DNA from: Dromiciops gliroides
Taxonomy: Eukaryota > Chordata > Mammalia > Microbiotheria > Microbiotheriidae
Reading direction: 5' to 3'
Assembly (NCBI RefSeq): GCF_019393635.1
Contig: NC_057862.1
Span: 264,444,441 to 264,508,440 of the forward strand
DNA length: 64,000 bases
The notes beneath the pieces are model-generated. The model searched no databases and had not been told where the DNA came from. It saw only the letters and a list, made by a program, of their open reading frames with translations. A program made the translations under genes and the position numbers. This document shows, in pieces, positions 24,363-35,404 of the stretch; position 1 is the first letter of the stretch, and the number at the start of each line of letters is the position of its first letter.

Positions 24363-24380
24363 ATCCGAGTCACGGCACCA
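24363..24380 (-). other. Primer binding site, tRNA-His
   Basis: The minus strand reads TGGTGCCGTGACTCGGAT, complementary to the 3' end of tRNA-His including CCA. It lies 2 bp inside the 5' LTR. The 600 bp between here and gag (23774-24362) is untranslated leader. Confidence 0.93.
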
Positions 24381-24382
24381 AC

Positions 24383-25007
24383 TGAGTGGGATGGGAGTAC
24401 ACCCACTGACCCCTGTAATAGAGACTTGAGGAGAAAGGAGGCCGAAGCATTGATTTTATTTCTTTCGAAAGAAAGGTGTACCACACTCACTGGGACAACC
24501 AGGAGGTGTGACACACCGGGATTAGGAATCAAGCAGTTTTTATACTTTTTACAGATATCTAATTTGAGCAAAAAAAATGCGGTAATTGGGTTCAGCAATA
24601 AATCACTTTTTACAGACATCTGATTTGAGCAAAAATGTGGTAATTGGGTTCAGCAATAAATCTTTCTCCTGGGATGTTCAGTGATAAGTCCCTCTCTCCT
24701 GGGTCAGAGTGCCCCAACCTCAGGGGTTCAGTCATAGGTTATTTTGCAAAATTTCATGTTTCAGCAACAATTTATCGTATCTACATAATGTCTCGGTGCA
24801 GACCCTATGAAGCAATTTTTAGGTTGATATGCCTATATTTAGAAAGGGGGGATAGTAGCTTCCCATTATTGCCTCTCTCTAGAAAAAAAATAGAGGGAGA
24901 GAAATAGGGGGCTGTAAAGGGCTTTAAGACTTTGAGATCAGATCACTAGGCCGAAGGGGGGGGCACTTTCCATCTCAGTGGAGGGTCATATCCATATGTC
25001 CCTCTCA
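24383..25007 (-). repeat. 5' LTR of the provirus
   Basis: 625 bp, starting TGAGAGGGAC on the minus strand and ending CCCACTCA. TATAAA box at 24539-24544, so U3 is 24545-25007. It is almost identical to the 3' LTR. Confidence 0.95.
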
Positions 25008-25480
25008 CTAGGACCTGAACCAAAGAGTAAGACAGAGGTCGCCCCAAAACCATTCCTAGGTTTGCCTCCTATGTCCAGCTTGGCCATGGGCCTGACAAGG
25101 TGCTGGCCAGGAGAGCAAGCTGCAGAGCGCTGGGTTTTCGCTAAGCTGATCTCTTGGGTGCTGCCCTTCGTGCATCGTCCCCCACTTTTGTGTCCCGGTT
25201 TACTGCAGCTGCCAGAATCTCGGCCAGCCGGAGTTCTGCTGGTAGCAGATGTGGTGATGGCTGCTGCTATTATAGAAGCTTGGTCTATGGAGCGGGCATG
25301 AGCCATCTTTTCTCTCTCTTTGGCTACTGCAAGGTCCCTGTTATTAAAAATCTTAAATGCAATATCAAGGAGTTGTGAGGATGGGATCTGCGGACCCCAG
25401 TCTAACTTCTGGAGCTCTCTCCTAATGTCAGGAGCAGACTGGCTGATAAAATGAATATTGAGGACAGTTATTATGGAAAG
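25008..25480 (-). pseudogene. gag: Older ERV gag fragment interrupted by the young provirus
   Basis: On the minus strand the region reads like the end of a retroviral gag: a PDIRRELQKLDWG-like capsid stretch, then an AFKIFNNRDLAVAKER-like segment, and a degenerate zinc knuckle around CSKPGHKSGGRC. Fragmentary and shifted. Its orientation fits the minus-strand element at 14856-15919, so both are probably one older, largely deleted ERV split by the provirus. Confidence 0.5.
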
Positions 25481-25594
25481 GTGAGGGAGATAACACAGGG
25501 GTCTGACAAAAATCCTGCTGTCTTCATGAGCCGCTTAGCAGACTCTCTGAAGAAATGTACTAACCTAGACTCCCAAAGAGATGTAGGAATAACT

Positions 25595-25740
25595 CCCCTC
25601 CCCTCTCCTCCCCTCCCTTTTCCCTAAATAAACTACTATCTTATTCTAATTGCTTTTGTGAGCAAGAGGGTATAATTCTTTAAAGAGGAATTCCTAAGAA
25701 CCCCTACCCCAAACCCGTACCCCATCTTCCCCCCATAACA
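25595..25740 (+). mobile_element. LTR family A, 3' end only
   Basis: Carries CCCTAAATAAACTACTATC, TAATTCTTTAAAGAGGAATT and the CCCCATAACA terminus of the family. It is a plus-strand fragment, so it is not the matching LTR of the adjacent minus-strand gag remnant. Confidence 0.65.
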
Positions 25741-28700
25741 GATCAAAGGGAAATCCCACGGGGTAAATCTCCCGGATCAATGAGAAATTCCCTTGCACAA
25801 TTTGGGAAGCCTGCCTCCCAAAGGAGCAAAACCTGAGTGCAGGAGTGAAAAGCAAATCCTGAACATACCTTGACAAGGTCTGACCTCACTGCTTCCCAAA
25901 AAAAGGAAAAGAGTTTGAGTCAGGGACTAAAATCTCCTCCTCACTTAAGGGCACCAGAAGATAGGCACTCAAGGCAAGGCTTCATTACTGGTCAGTAGTG
26001 AGTTCAGGGCCTCCCCAGTGTCCTGTGCTGTTGGTGGGGTCACTGGTGTGGGGCCTTGTTATGTTAGCCTAGACTGCTCACTTGCCTAGGGGACCACTGG
26101 TTTGCAGGAGGATGAGGCTTCACTGATGAATTGCCCCAGGCTTAGATGCTTGTTGCAGGTGCCCTGCTATGAGGCCCACTGCTTCTGTTGCTGCAGTTGC
26201 TGACTCTTTTGCTGCTGCCCCCACCTCAGTTGGCTGCAACCACCTAACTCAGCTGCCATCACCTAGGGCCACTGCTCCTGCTCCTGCTCTTGCAGCTACT
26301 GTTGCCTCCACTGCTACTGCTGCCATGCCTGCTGCTGTTGTTCCTGCTGCACTGATTGGACCTCACTATCACCCAGGCAAGACAGACCTTTCCTTCATAC
26401 CTTCCTTTGCTTCCCTGCTCCTGGAACAATTCAGAGTCAGTTATCTAGTTGTTTGGAGGGAAAATTTGGGAGGGCATCAGAGGGTTCCTTCCTCACTCTG
26501 CAATCTTGTTTCCATAAATCCAAGTACATGTTATCCTACTGCTAGGTGTATGCCTAAAGGCAATTCAATTTAAAACATAAAGATGTTTCCTCAAAATAAT
26601 TTTATGGCTTGTGTAATCTTCTATACCATCACAGTCATACCTGTTTCTATTTTGACTTCTATCCTTAAACTGTTGAGAAGTCTTTTAGTTTCCAAAATAA
26701 CAATAATGATAACAATGATTTTATTAATAACTACCAGTTGTGAGATATACAGTAACAACCAGTTAAAGTAGTGGACTCTTCTCAGTTAGGGAAAAGCATG
26801 CCCATATAAGGAACAGCAAGGCAGTATTATCTAGTAAACTAGGTCAACTCAAGAATTTGAGAAAAGTATATTTTTCAGGGCTAGAGGGAGAACTGATAAA
26901 AACCAGTCTCAATTTACTCTCATTGGTGCTCTAGTAAAAGTAGGTAAAAGTTCAACCCTAGTCACTGGTGCATTTGCTTAATAGATTTATTAATATTAAC
27001 TTCTCCTCCCATGCCTGAAATCTCCACCTCATTTTTGAACTTGGGTTGTATGTGGATGAGAGGGATAACATATCAAGGAGAATGTGGTTAGAACTCTTCC
27101 TGGAAGACTGTGAACCTGAGCTTAGCAACTTATAATTCCTCAGGGAGGGACTTACTAAGTCAGGGCTGAGGATAAATATGGGCTGCACACTTTTAGCACT
27201 GGCACTCATTAATTGGTTTTACTGTGGGTGTCCATTTTCATGAGAATACAATAAAAGGCTTTGTCATACCAAAGTTACCACTGAAGGAAATTATTTTGAG
27301 AAGGTGGTCTGCACCTGTTTCTCACACAGTTATATAGCGCTCTAAATTTTGAAAAGCACTCTCCATGTACTTACTCACAACAACCTGATATAGGCACACA
27401 TTAGGAAATTAACTAAGAGAGATTGATTTTCCCAGAGTCCAGTAGGTAAAGAAATGTAAAATGGAACGCAGGTTTCCCTTATTCCAGGTCTAATATTCTA
27501 TCCACTGCTACACTCACCAACCTCATGCACAAATTTCAAAATAAGTGTTTATTTGGTTTGTTCTTGCCTGCTCTGTCAGTACAGCTCTGGCCTCCACAGA
27601 ACAAGATGTTGGTCTAGTTGACAATGTCAAGGTGATAAAGAGAAATGCTCAAATGAACACAGTCCATACCCTCAGATATCTCTCTATAATAAGAAATAGT
27701 TATAGGAGCCTCAAATAGGAAAAATGTCATAGTATATTAAAATTCAATTTGAGTTTAACATTCCAAAAAATAGTCACCACTAAACTCTTTGCTTTATCAT
27801 TCCCCTTTCAGTGTCTAAAAGGATACAAATAGTGTAATGGAAGAAGTCACTTTCTTTGAGTGAGGCATGTGATAAAGGTGATAAACCCTTAAAGCATTTA
27901 GGAGGAAAGGTCTTTTGTTCTTGATTTAACTCATCTATCTATAAGGAAAAATCAGGAAAGTGTTAGAGGCTAGAGCAAATTTTATTTCTTAATATTTTGT
28001 GTTGAAGTGAATTTTTAATGTTACAAAGTAGAAGATATTGCATTGCCCTGTCAATGTCTAGAGAAACCATCTAACTCCTCTCTAGGCTATAGCACTCCTG
28101 AGACCATAATTGGCTACAAATAATAATAAAACTACCTAAATAAAAATTGATTAAATAAATAAATAATAAACAAATAAATAAAATAATTAATAAATCTCAA
28201 AAGGTTTATACCTTTTTTTCTTTTCCCTTAGTTGTGGGGGCTAGTTTATCAGAAAATCTCTCCCCAAAAAAGTCAATTGCTACTTAATTAATGAAAACAT
28301 AATGAATGAGAGACTCCTCTTTTGTTTTTCTGTCACCATGAAATAAGGAGGACTACCAAGGAAGCAACAATAAGGATCTTTAGTGGAGATTAGGGAATTG
28401 TAATTAAGAATATCAGCAGCATCAGGAGTACTAGAGTGGCATGGAGAGGAAGAAGGGGCTTGTGAGGGGCAACAATAGGGAGGATCAAGTTGTACAGCAA
28501 ATTATTCTGAAGGCTTGGGCTAGGGGTGGGTGGGATTGGGGGAAATGGTGACATCTGATCAGAACAGTGGGCTTCAGTTGCAGCAACAGAGAAGCCACAA
28601 GATAAGATCTCACTAGTTCAAACCTGTTCTGACCATGGGGTCAGGGTCAGATAACTCTTCTGACAGCTGCATTCAACATTCCCTCATTTTGTCAAGAGGA

Positions 28701-29490
28701 GTTCCATCACTGACCATTAAATAGGCATTAAGTAATTGAATGCTCTGCTGAACCATAATAGTGATCGACTTGATCCCAAAGGCAGAGAATAACCTAAGAT
28801 AATTCTTTGTAGTAGGGGTTGGGAGGGATATGGAAAAATCACCAGAGATGGGATTACTTATGAGAACCAATGGGAGGTGTCACCCAGGTCACTGTTAGTT
28901 TGGTCCATCCAACCTAATAAGGGCAAGTAATTCTGGGCACAGGCCAGAAATGTAGTCACAGGCAAAGATCCAGTGGAATTCAGCCCTTCAGTAGACACAA
29001 GTTGCTGGAGGCAAAGGGCAAAGGGATGGCTCAAGTGGAAGAGAACAGAAAAGGAACAAAAGAGGGTGGCTAGGGCAGAAGCCTAAGCCAGTCAACAAGA
29101 TGGCAACAATAAATAGGAAGCAAAACATTTACAACAGGGCCAGGACAAGTGCCACAAGAGATCCAATAGACAAGGTAACAAGGAGCAAGGAACAAAATAA
29201 TGGAAAAGTGGAGTCATGCAACCCAGGATACTCATCCCACATCAGGAACCTTGGAGGAGTTACCTATTATTGCTGTCATTTGCTTCTTTTGGTGGGGGGG
29301 ATCAGACTGAGCTTGTGATTTGGGCTGTCTACTCAGAGGTTATTACCTTTTTCAGAGGTGACAGATGTATCAAACTGTCAATTCCTTTTAAAGGAGGAGG
29401 CTAAAAAGGGTTAATAGATAATCTAAGATTCGATTGTAGCTAAAAGGGGTTCACAGATAACCTAAGACTTGAGCTCCTATCAATAGTAGC
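25741..29490. other. Intergenic stretch with GCT-rich tract and a MIR relic
   Basis: No gene recognised. At about 26165-26360 an imperfect GCT/CTG-rich tract gives a 134-codon alanine-rich plus-strand frame with no protein-family signature. At about 27330-27525 an ancient MIR is seen in reverse (CCACTGCTACAC start and a diverged core). About 28140-28200 is an AAATA-rich simple repeat. The rest, including 28340-29480, is non-repetitive to my eye. Confidence 0.5.
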
Positions 29491-29494
29491 TTAA

Positions 29495-29659
29495 GGGGCA
29501 GTGAGGTTGCGCAGTAGATAGAGCACTGGCCCTGTAGTCAGGAGGACCTTGAGTTCAAATCTGGCCTCAGACACTTAACACTTCTAGCTGTGTGACCCTA
29601 GGCAAGTCACTTAACCCCAACTGCCTCACCAAAAAAAAAAAAAAAGAATCTGGCAAACA
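29495..29659 (+). mobile_element. tRNA-derived SINE with 13-bp duplication
   Basis: Flanked by AATAGTAGCTTAA at 29482-29494 and 29660-29672. Long A tail. Confidence 0.93.
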
Positions 29660-29686
29660 AATAGTAGCTTAAAAAAGGGTTAACAG

Positions 29687-29846
29687 GGGGAACCTAGGTA
29701 GTGCAGTGGATAAAGCACTGGCCTTGGATTCGGGAGGACCTGAATTCAAATCCAGCCTCAGACACTTGACACTAGCTGTGTGACCTTGGGCAAGTCACTT
29801 AACCCTCATTGCCCTGCAAAAAATTAAAATTAAAAAAAAAATTTTT
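29687..29846 (+). mobile_element. tRNA-derived SINE with 13-bp duplication
   Basis: Flanked by AAAGGGTTAACAG at 29674-29686 and 29847-29859. It landed only 28 bp from the preceding SINE. Confidence 0.93.
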
Positions 29847-29949
29847 AAAGGGTTAACAGATAAACTCAACTGTTACCAGAGGATTTGAGTCTTTATCAAC
29901 AAACATTATCAACAGAAGTCTAAGGAGACAGTAACCAGGGACCATAAAC

Positions 29950-30405
29950 CATTAATAGCCATTAATATTCCTGGATGACAAGAAACAGAAACTGTACCTA
30001 GAAACCAGATCTTAAAGTGAAGAGATAATCCTAAACAGAGAAACCATTGGGGTCTGACAAGTTTAAGCATGTCTTTAGGAACATGTGCAGAAGGACCAAA
30101 TGTGTCCTTAGGTTCACCTTATGACATTTAAACCCCCAAAACACACCCCTAGGGAAAAAGGTAGCCACTTTAGAGGATGTCTTAGGAATTCCAAAATAGC
30201 AAATAAACCTTCCACAAGGAGGAGATTAAGATAATGAGGAAGTAACCTATTTTTCTCAGTATAAATATAACCATTTTCATCTCCCTATTCAAGACATCTT
30301 TCTCCCTGTGGTCATCACAGTCTTAATAAAATTTAGAAACTGAGTCACTGAGTCTCATAATTCTCTGGGATGCCTCATGATCAATTTGATCAATTAAATT
30401 CATCC
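29950..30405 (+). mobile_element. LTR-like element, family C
   Basis: Second copy of the sequence at 10936-11335, with ATAAATATAAC, a TTAATAAAATTTAG polyadenylation signal and the ACTGAGTCACTGAGTCT block. The left border is uncertain. Confidence 0.5.
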
Positions 30406-30479
30406 CCACTTCACCTTCAGGTTTGTCTTAGAGGGATGGAACAAAAGAACTTGGTAGACAACATTGTATTCAAAACAGC

Positions 30480-31210
30480 AATATCGTTTTAACAACAACT
30501 TTGAACAAATAAGTTATTTTACTTATTATAAATACCCAAATTAACTATAAAGGATATATGAATAAAGATGTTATCTGTACCTAGAGAAAGAACTGATAAA
30601 TAGAAGTGTGTATAAAATAATTTTCATATATATGCATATATGTGTACATATGCATACATAAACATGAATTTTTTATATATGCACACATGTGTGTATACAC
30701 ATGTACCTATTTGTGTCTAAAAGTAGCCTTCTCTAAGGTGGGTAGGGGGAGGAAAGAAAGGAAAAGGAAAGAATTAAAATAAAAGAACTTTACAGTATAT
30801 AAAAAGAATCTGAGGGTAAAATAGAAATAGGAAAAATAATACATTGGTCATTTCTTGAAAGAAAACTCCAAATGAAACCAAATGAATGTTATAGCTAAAA
30901 TCAAGAGCTTTTTAGGTCAAGGAAAACATTCCTATAAATATCCATAAATAATTCAAATACCGAGGAGTCACAAACAGGATCACAAATGATTTAGCAGCCG
31001 TCACTGTAAAGAAGTGGAAAACTTGGAATACACTATGTCTAAAAGTTTACAGCCAAGAATAACTTATCTAGCAAAACCTGGACCTTTAATTAAATTGAGG
31101 ACTTCAAAGAATTCCTCATAAAAAGACCAGAACCATATAGAAACACTGAAGTTCAAATATAGGAGTTCAGAGAAATAAAAATGCAAGCATGAATGAAAAA
31201 TCATGTTTTT
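30480..31210 (+). mobile_element. L1 3' UTR and ORF1-derived fragments
   Basis: About 30570-30720 is an L1 3' UTR with an (AT)-rich, GTACAT-containing simple repeat. About 30830-31200 matches the L1 ORF1 C-terminal region seen near 59990-60300. Non-coding. Confidence 0.55.
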
Positions 31211-31214
31211 CTGA

Positions 31215-31465
31215 AACCTCTCCTTGACACATTTAGTGGTACAGTGGATAAAACACTGGCCCTGGAATTAAGAAAACCTGAGTTCAAAACTGGCCTCAGT
31301 CACCAGCGTTGTAACTCTGGGGTGAATCACTTAACTTTTGTTTTTCTTGGTTTCCTCAACTAGAATGGCACCTATGAATGTTGTTAGGATGCAAAAAGAT
31401 AATATTTATGAAAGCAGCACAGTTCCTGGAACACAGAAAGCATTGGATAAATGCCTACTACCTTC
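31215..31465 (+). mobile_element. Old CORE/MIR-like SINE
   Basis: A tRNA-like head (GGTACAGTGGATAAAACACTGG, diverged) is followed by a MIR/L2-like tail resembling CACAGTTCCTGGAACACAGAAA and AAATGCCT. Heavily mutated. A further MIR scrap lies near 31905-31975, and 32101-32118 is a stub of the young SINE head. Confidence 0.55.
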
Positions 31466-32180
31466 CTCCTTCTCCCTGTCTTCCTTTCCCCTTTTATCAT
31501 AAGCATGAACATAAAGACCAAACAAGGATAAAACATTTACATTCAAATATGGAGAGATTGTGTCTCTATGGAGGAAGTCTAATTAGACAGGTGAGAATTG
31601 TTCTGTTATATTTGAAGAATAGAGAGGGGAAGAACAATCATACAAGGGAGAAAGGGAAAGAAAGGTTAGGAAAATTATGTTACATAATCAGGGTGCATAA
31701 GTAAACATTTACGTAAACAAAACCACCTGGTGGGAGGGTGTGGCTGACACCTGTACCTTAGTCTTATCTAAACTGTCTAAATAAGGGAAGAAAACTTACA
31801 CACAGACTTGAGGACAAAAATTTTTTAGTCATTATAGTTGCGTCATGACCTCATTTGGGGGTTTCTTGGCAAAGATAAAGGCATGGTTTTACATTTTTTC
31901 TACAACTCATTTTTGAGATGAGGCAAATAGGGATGACTTGCCCAATGGTGTGAAACCTGATTGGAACTCAGGGTTGTTTTTTGTTTGTTTGTTTGTTTGT
32001 TTGGTTTTCATTTTCGTTTTTTTTTGGCCCCAGGGCAACTATTTCAAAAGGAAAATAAGAGGGGGGGGAGGGAGGATAAAATTTTTTTAAATTAATGGGA
32101 TGGGGGGCAGCTAGGTAGATTATTAAGGGAAGAATTAATTCTAAAAAAGGATTTGTTCTAAGTGTCAAAGAATGGGAATC

Positions 32181-32917
32181 TGAGGGAGTGGCTCATAAAC
32201 TGAGAAATGACTGAACAAGATGTGGTATAGAAATGTGATGTAATGAAATTGATGCAGAAGAAAGTGATCAGAAGCAGAAATGACAATTTATACAATGACA
32301 AGGATATAGTGAAGACAAACCACATTGAAAAATGAAGAATTTTTTTCAGTGTAATTATCACCAACTACAGTGATTCCAGAGGGCTAATCATGAAACAAAG
32401 TACCCACTTAGTAAGGTGAAGGACTAGGATGTAGATTTGTGGGACCACCAGAGAGGAACCACTTATTCAGCAGCTACAATTCACAAATTGGTCACTCAAA
32501 GTTTTGAGGATAACCCTGGTGTGGGAGCCCCCACAGTTGTGATTTGCATAAAATTACCTGAGGGAGTGGCTCATACAATGAGAAATGACTGAAAAAGATG
32601 TGGTATATAAATGTGATGTAATGAAATTGATGCAGAATGAAATGATCAGAAGCAGAAATGACAATTTATACAGTGACAAGGATATAATGAAGACAAACTA
32701 CATTGAAAAATGAAGAATTTTTCCCAGTGTAATTATCACCAACTACAATGAAACAAAGTACCCACTTAGTGAGGTGAAGGACTAGGATGTAGATTTATGA
32801 GACTGCTAGAGAGCGGCCACTTATTCAACAGCTGCAGTTCACAAATTGGTCACTCAATGTTTTGAGGATAACTCTAGTGTGGGAGTCACCACAGTTGTGA
32901 TTTGCATAAAATCATCC
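32181..32917. repeat. Tandem duplication, two units of about 360-378 bp
   Basis: Unit 1 (32181-32558) and unit 2 (32559-about 32917) both start TGAGGGAGTGGCTCATA and end with TTGTGATTTGCATAAAAT. Unit 2 lacks about 20 bp in its middle. The source is old L1 3' end-like sequence. Each unit ends with ATTTGCAT (32542-32549, 32900-32907), an inverted Ig octamer, probably by chance. Confidence 0.9.
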
Positions 32918-33169
32918 CCAATGACACCATTGAATAAAGTTTTTATAATTTCTTATGCTGCTATATAAGCATCACTCACCTTAAACACACAAACATAAAC
33001 ACACACACACATATATACATACACACACACAAAATAGAACAAATAAGTAGGAATGTGTATGAATTTGTTGATTTCTTTTCCTTCCTTTAAAAAAGTATAT
33101 AGTTAATTCAACACATTCCTTTCCAAATTATCTTGCTTATCTCTGCTTCTTTCTGAACTTGATATTTCT

Positions 33170-33310
33170 TTCTTTCTTTCTCTCTCTCTTCTTCCTTCCT
33201 TCCTTCCTTCCTTCCTTCCTTCCTTCCTTCCTTCCTTCCTTCCTTCCTTCCTTCCTTCCTTCCTTCTTCCTTCTTCTTCTTCTTCTTTCTTTCTTTCTTT
33301 CTTTCTTTCT

Positions 33311-33350
<40 letters not shown>

Positions 33351-33487
33351 TTTCAGGGAAATGGGGGTTAAGTGACTTGCCCAGGGTCACACAGCTAGTA
33401 AGTGTCAAGTGTCTGAGGCTGGATTTGAATTCAGGTCCTCCTGAATGCAGGGCCGGTGCTTTATCCACTGTGCCACCTAGCTGCCCC
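33170..33487 (-). mobile_element. SINE with tail expanded into a tetranucleotide microsatellite
   Basis: Minus-strand SINE body at 33353-33487. Its A tail is now a (TTTC)n/(TTCC)n tract at about 33165-33352. Both body and tract lie inside a perfect 16-bp target duplication TGAACTTGATATTTCT (33154-33169 and 33488-33503). A small (CA)n repeat precedes it at about 32996-33030. Confidence 0.93.
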
Positions 33488-33639
33488 TGAACTTGATATT
33501 TCTAATGATGCTTCAGTAATCTTTTTTTCTTCCCTTTTTCTAGGGGCGTCATCTTAATAATCCCCTTCTTCCTTCCCCCAACCAAAAAAAGGAAAAAAAA
33601 AAACCCTTTGTAACATATTCAAATCAAACAAATTCATAC

Positions 33640-34183
33640 TGTAACTGTGTTAAACTATAACTCCCTCATTATCTTGAGTCTATCTGCACTCGATCAGGAG
33701 GTAGAGAACGTGTTTCAAACAGATCTCACACACACACAAAAACTGCAAAGTATTCACAATCACATTAAAAAGTGTTCCAAATCACTGATAAGAGAAATGT
33801 GAATCAAAAGAATTCTGTTATAAAAAAATTAAAACAAATCTCACACCTTACAAACTAGCAAAAATGCCAAAAATTGGCAATAGTCAATGTTAGAAGGATT
33901 GGGGGAAGATAAGCACACTAATATGCTGTTCATGGAGGTGCAGAATGGTACAACCATTTTAGAAATCAGTTTGGAATCATGCAGATAAAGTGATTAAAAT
34001 GTCAATATGCTTTGAAGCAGAGACTCCATTACTGGGCTTATATACTAAGGAAACCAAAGAAGAAAGTCTCCATATAATACAAAATATTTTTATCAGCACT
34101 TTTTGTGATAGCTAAGAATTGGAAACAAAGCAGGTGGCCATTGGTTGAGGAATGGCTAAACAAATTGTGGTTCAATTCATTTA
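33640..34183 (+). mobile_element. Old L1 3' end
   Basis: Diverged ORF2 C-terminal and 3' sequence with recognisable landmarks (AATCACTGATAAGAGAAATG, GAATGGCTAAACAAATTGTG). Non-coding. Confidence 0.65.
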
Positions 34184-35049
34184 TATGTCATTATACTCTG
34201 GATATGGTTTGGAATAATTGTATATATCACTAATATATTCTCAGTTATGCAGCATAGCATGCATTTTTACCATCATACTGTCTTTGGTGAAATTAATATG
34301 AGATTTTGAAAGTATGGAAACTTATCATTTCAGAGACTAACTTGCTGTGAACTCTGATGCAGGCCCTGGAGAGAATATATATGCAACAAAAAAAACCGCC
34401 CCTCTGGACAAAACTTTCCTCTCTTCCTCTTCTATATTGTTGTTAACATATTATTAGTTGGCATAGATTATTATATTCTGTTATTTTTTTTACTGTTCTG
34501 TCAAGGAAACATTCTTGAGGAAGCAAAAGGGGGGAATGTGGTAAAAAGTGAACGTTTTTTTAACAGTCAGTTAGCGATATCTGAAAGACACCAGTTTTTT
34601 GAAGGACCACCCTTTGGGGAGGAGACCGTGAGGAACCAACAGTCCGTCTGCTAAGCACTCCACTTCCAGGGTGCGAGCTTAAAAGGCAAGGAGAGAACGG
34701 AAGTAGGGTCTTTTTCCGCTCTCCTCGTTCGCTGACTCGAGCTGCACACACAGACGCTGACTCAGGTTTGACTTGGCCGGGTTCTCCGTAACAGCATGTG
34801 CTTGACGCGGCTTTCAGCCTCAGAGGTGGTCTTGGGTTTTTGGTGAGTTCTATGCAGAATATAGACTAAGCTTAGATTTAAGACTATTTGTTTGTATTTC
34901 TACTTTCCTATCTCTCTAATCAACATCACCTTGTAATTCCCAAACAATAAAAGCCCTAACTAAAGATCAGAGGCTTTTTCCACTTACTGGTCTGGAAGAT
35001 AAATAAGGGAAAGGTTAAAAAGGGAGTTTAATGCTCTTGTATCCAATCA
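34184..35049 (+). mobile_element. 3' end of an ERV: internal region, polypurine tract and LTR
   Basis: 34184-34400 is closely similar to 54220-54445 of the OTU-carrying ERV. A polypurine tract (GGAAGCAAAAGGGGGGAA) precedes an LTR that starts TGTGGTAAAAAGTGAACG at 34539. AATAAA lies near 34946. The 3' border (about 35049, CCAATCA) is a guess. The LTR family is that of the solo LTR at 5725-6286. No pol or gag is left. 35050-35400 shows nothing recognisable. Confidence 0.75.
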
Positions 35050-35404
35050 TAAATATAAAGGACCATTTAGAGATAAATATATATATATATCTCTAAAGAA
35101 CCATATAAAGATGTATATCAATTGCTTCAGAGTGAAATAAACAAAGTCTCCTCCAACCCCAATATACCCAGTAAGTACTAAAATTTAAATGGAAAAAAAT
35201 GATGACATACCCCCCCCCCAAATTAAAAGTGAATATAATGAAATTTTAAAGATAAGGTGGGACTAAAATGAAAAGATATCACAAGACAACCCCAACTTAC
35301 CCCTTTCTTGAGGTGGGAAGCCCACAGCTATTACACATTGCACATGGTTTTGGAGTATCTTAATGTATTTATGAGTTGTACTGACTTGGTTTGTCATATG
35401 TAAT

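Larger units (their letters stand above)
15920..25007 (-). mobile_element. Gammaretrovirus-type endogenous provirus, tRNA-His primed
   Basis: A complete LTR-gag-pro-pol-env-LTR provirus, 9.1 kb. Perfect 4-bp target duplication CTAG at 15916-15919 and 25008-25011. The two 625-bp LTRs differ by about five substitutions and two single-base homopolymer indels (my reading), so it is young. Gag ends in UAG with a purine-rich readthrough context, and pol follows in frame except for a SINE insertion. Pol and env carry further breaks, so it should not encode a complete replication set. It is class I (ERV1) by RT, integrase and TM features, with a HERV-H-type primer site. Confidence 0.95.

Noticed and set aside
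33159..33371. Serine/phenylalanine-leucine repeat proteins on either strand
   Set aside because: Translations of the TTTC/TTCC microsatellite.
34380..34540. OTU or pol remnant upstream of the 34.5-kb LTR
   Set aside because: No coding similarity; upstream sequence is L1, and only the short 3' internal block is viral.
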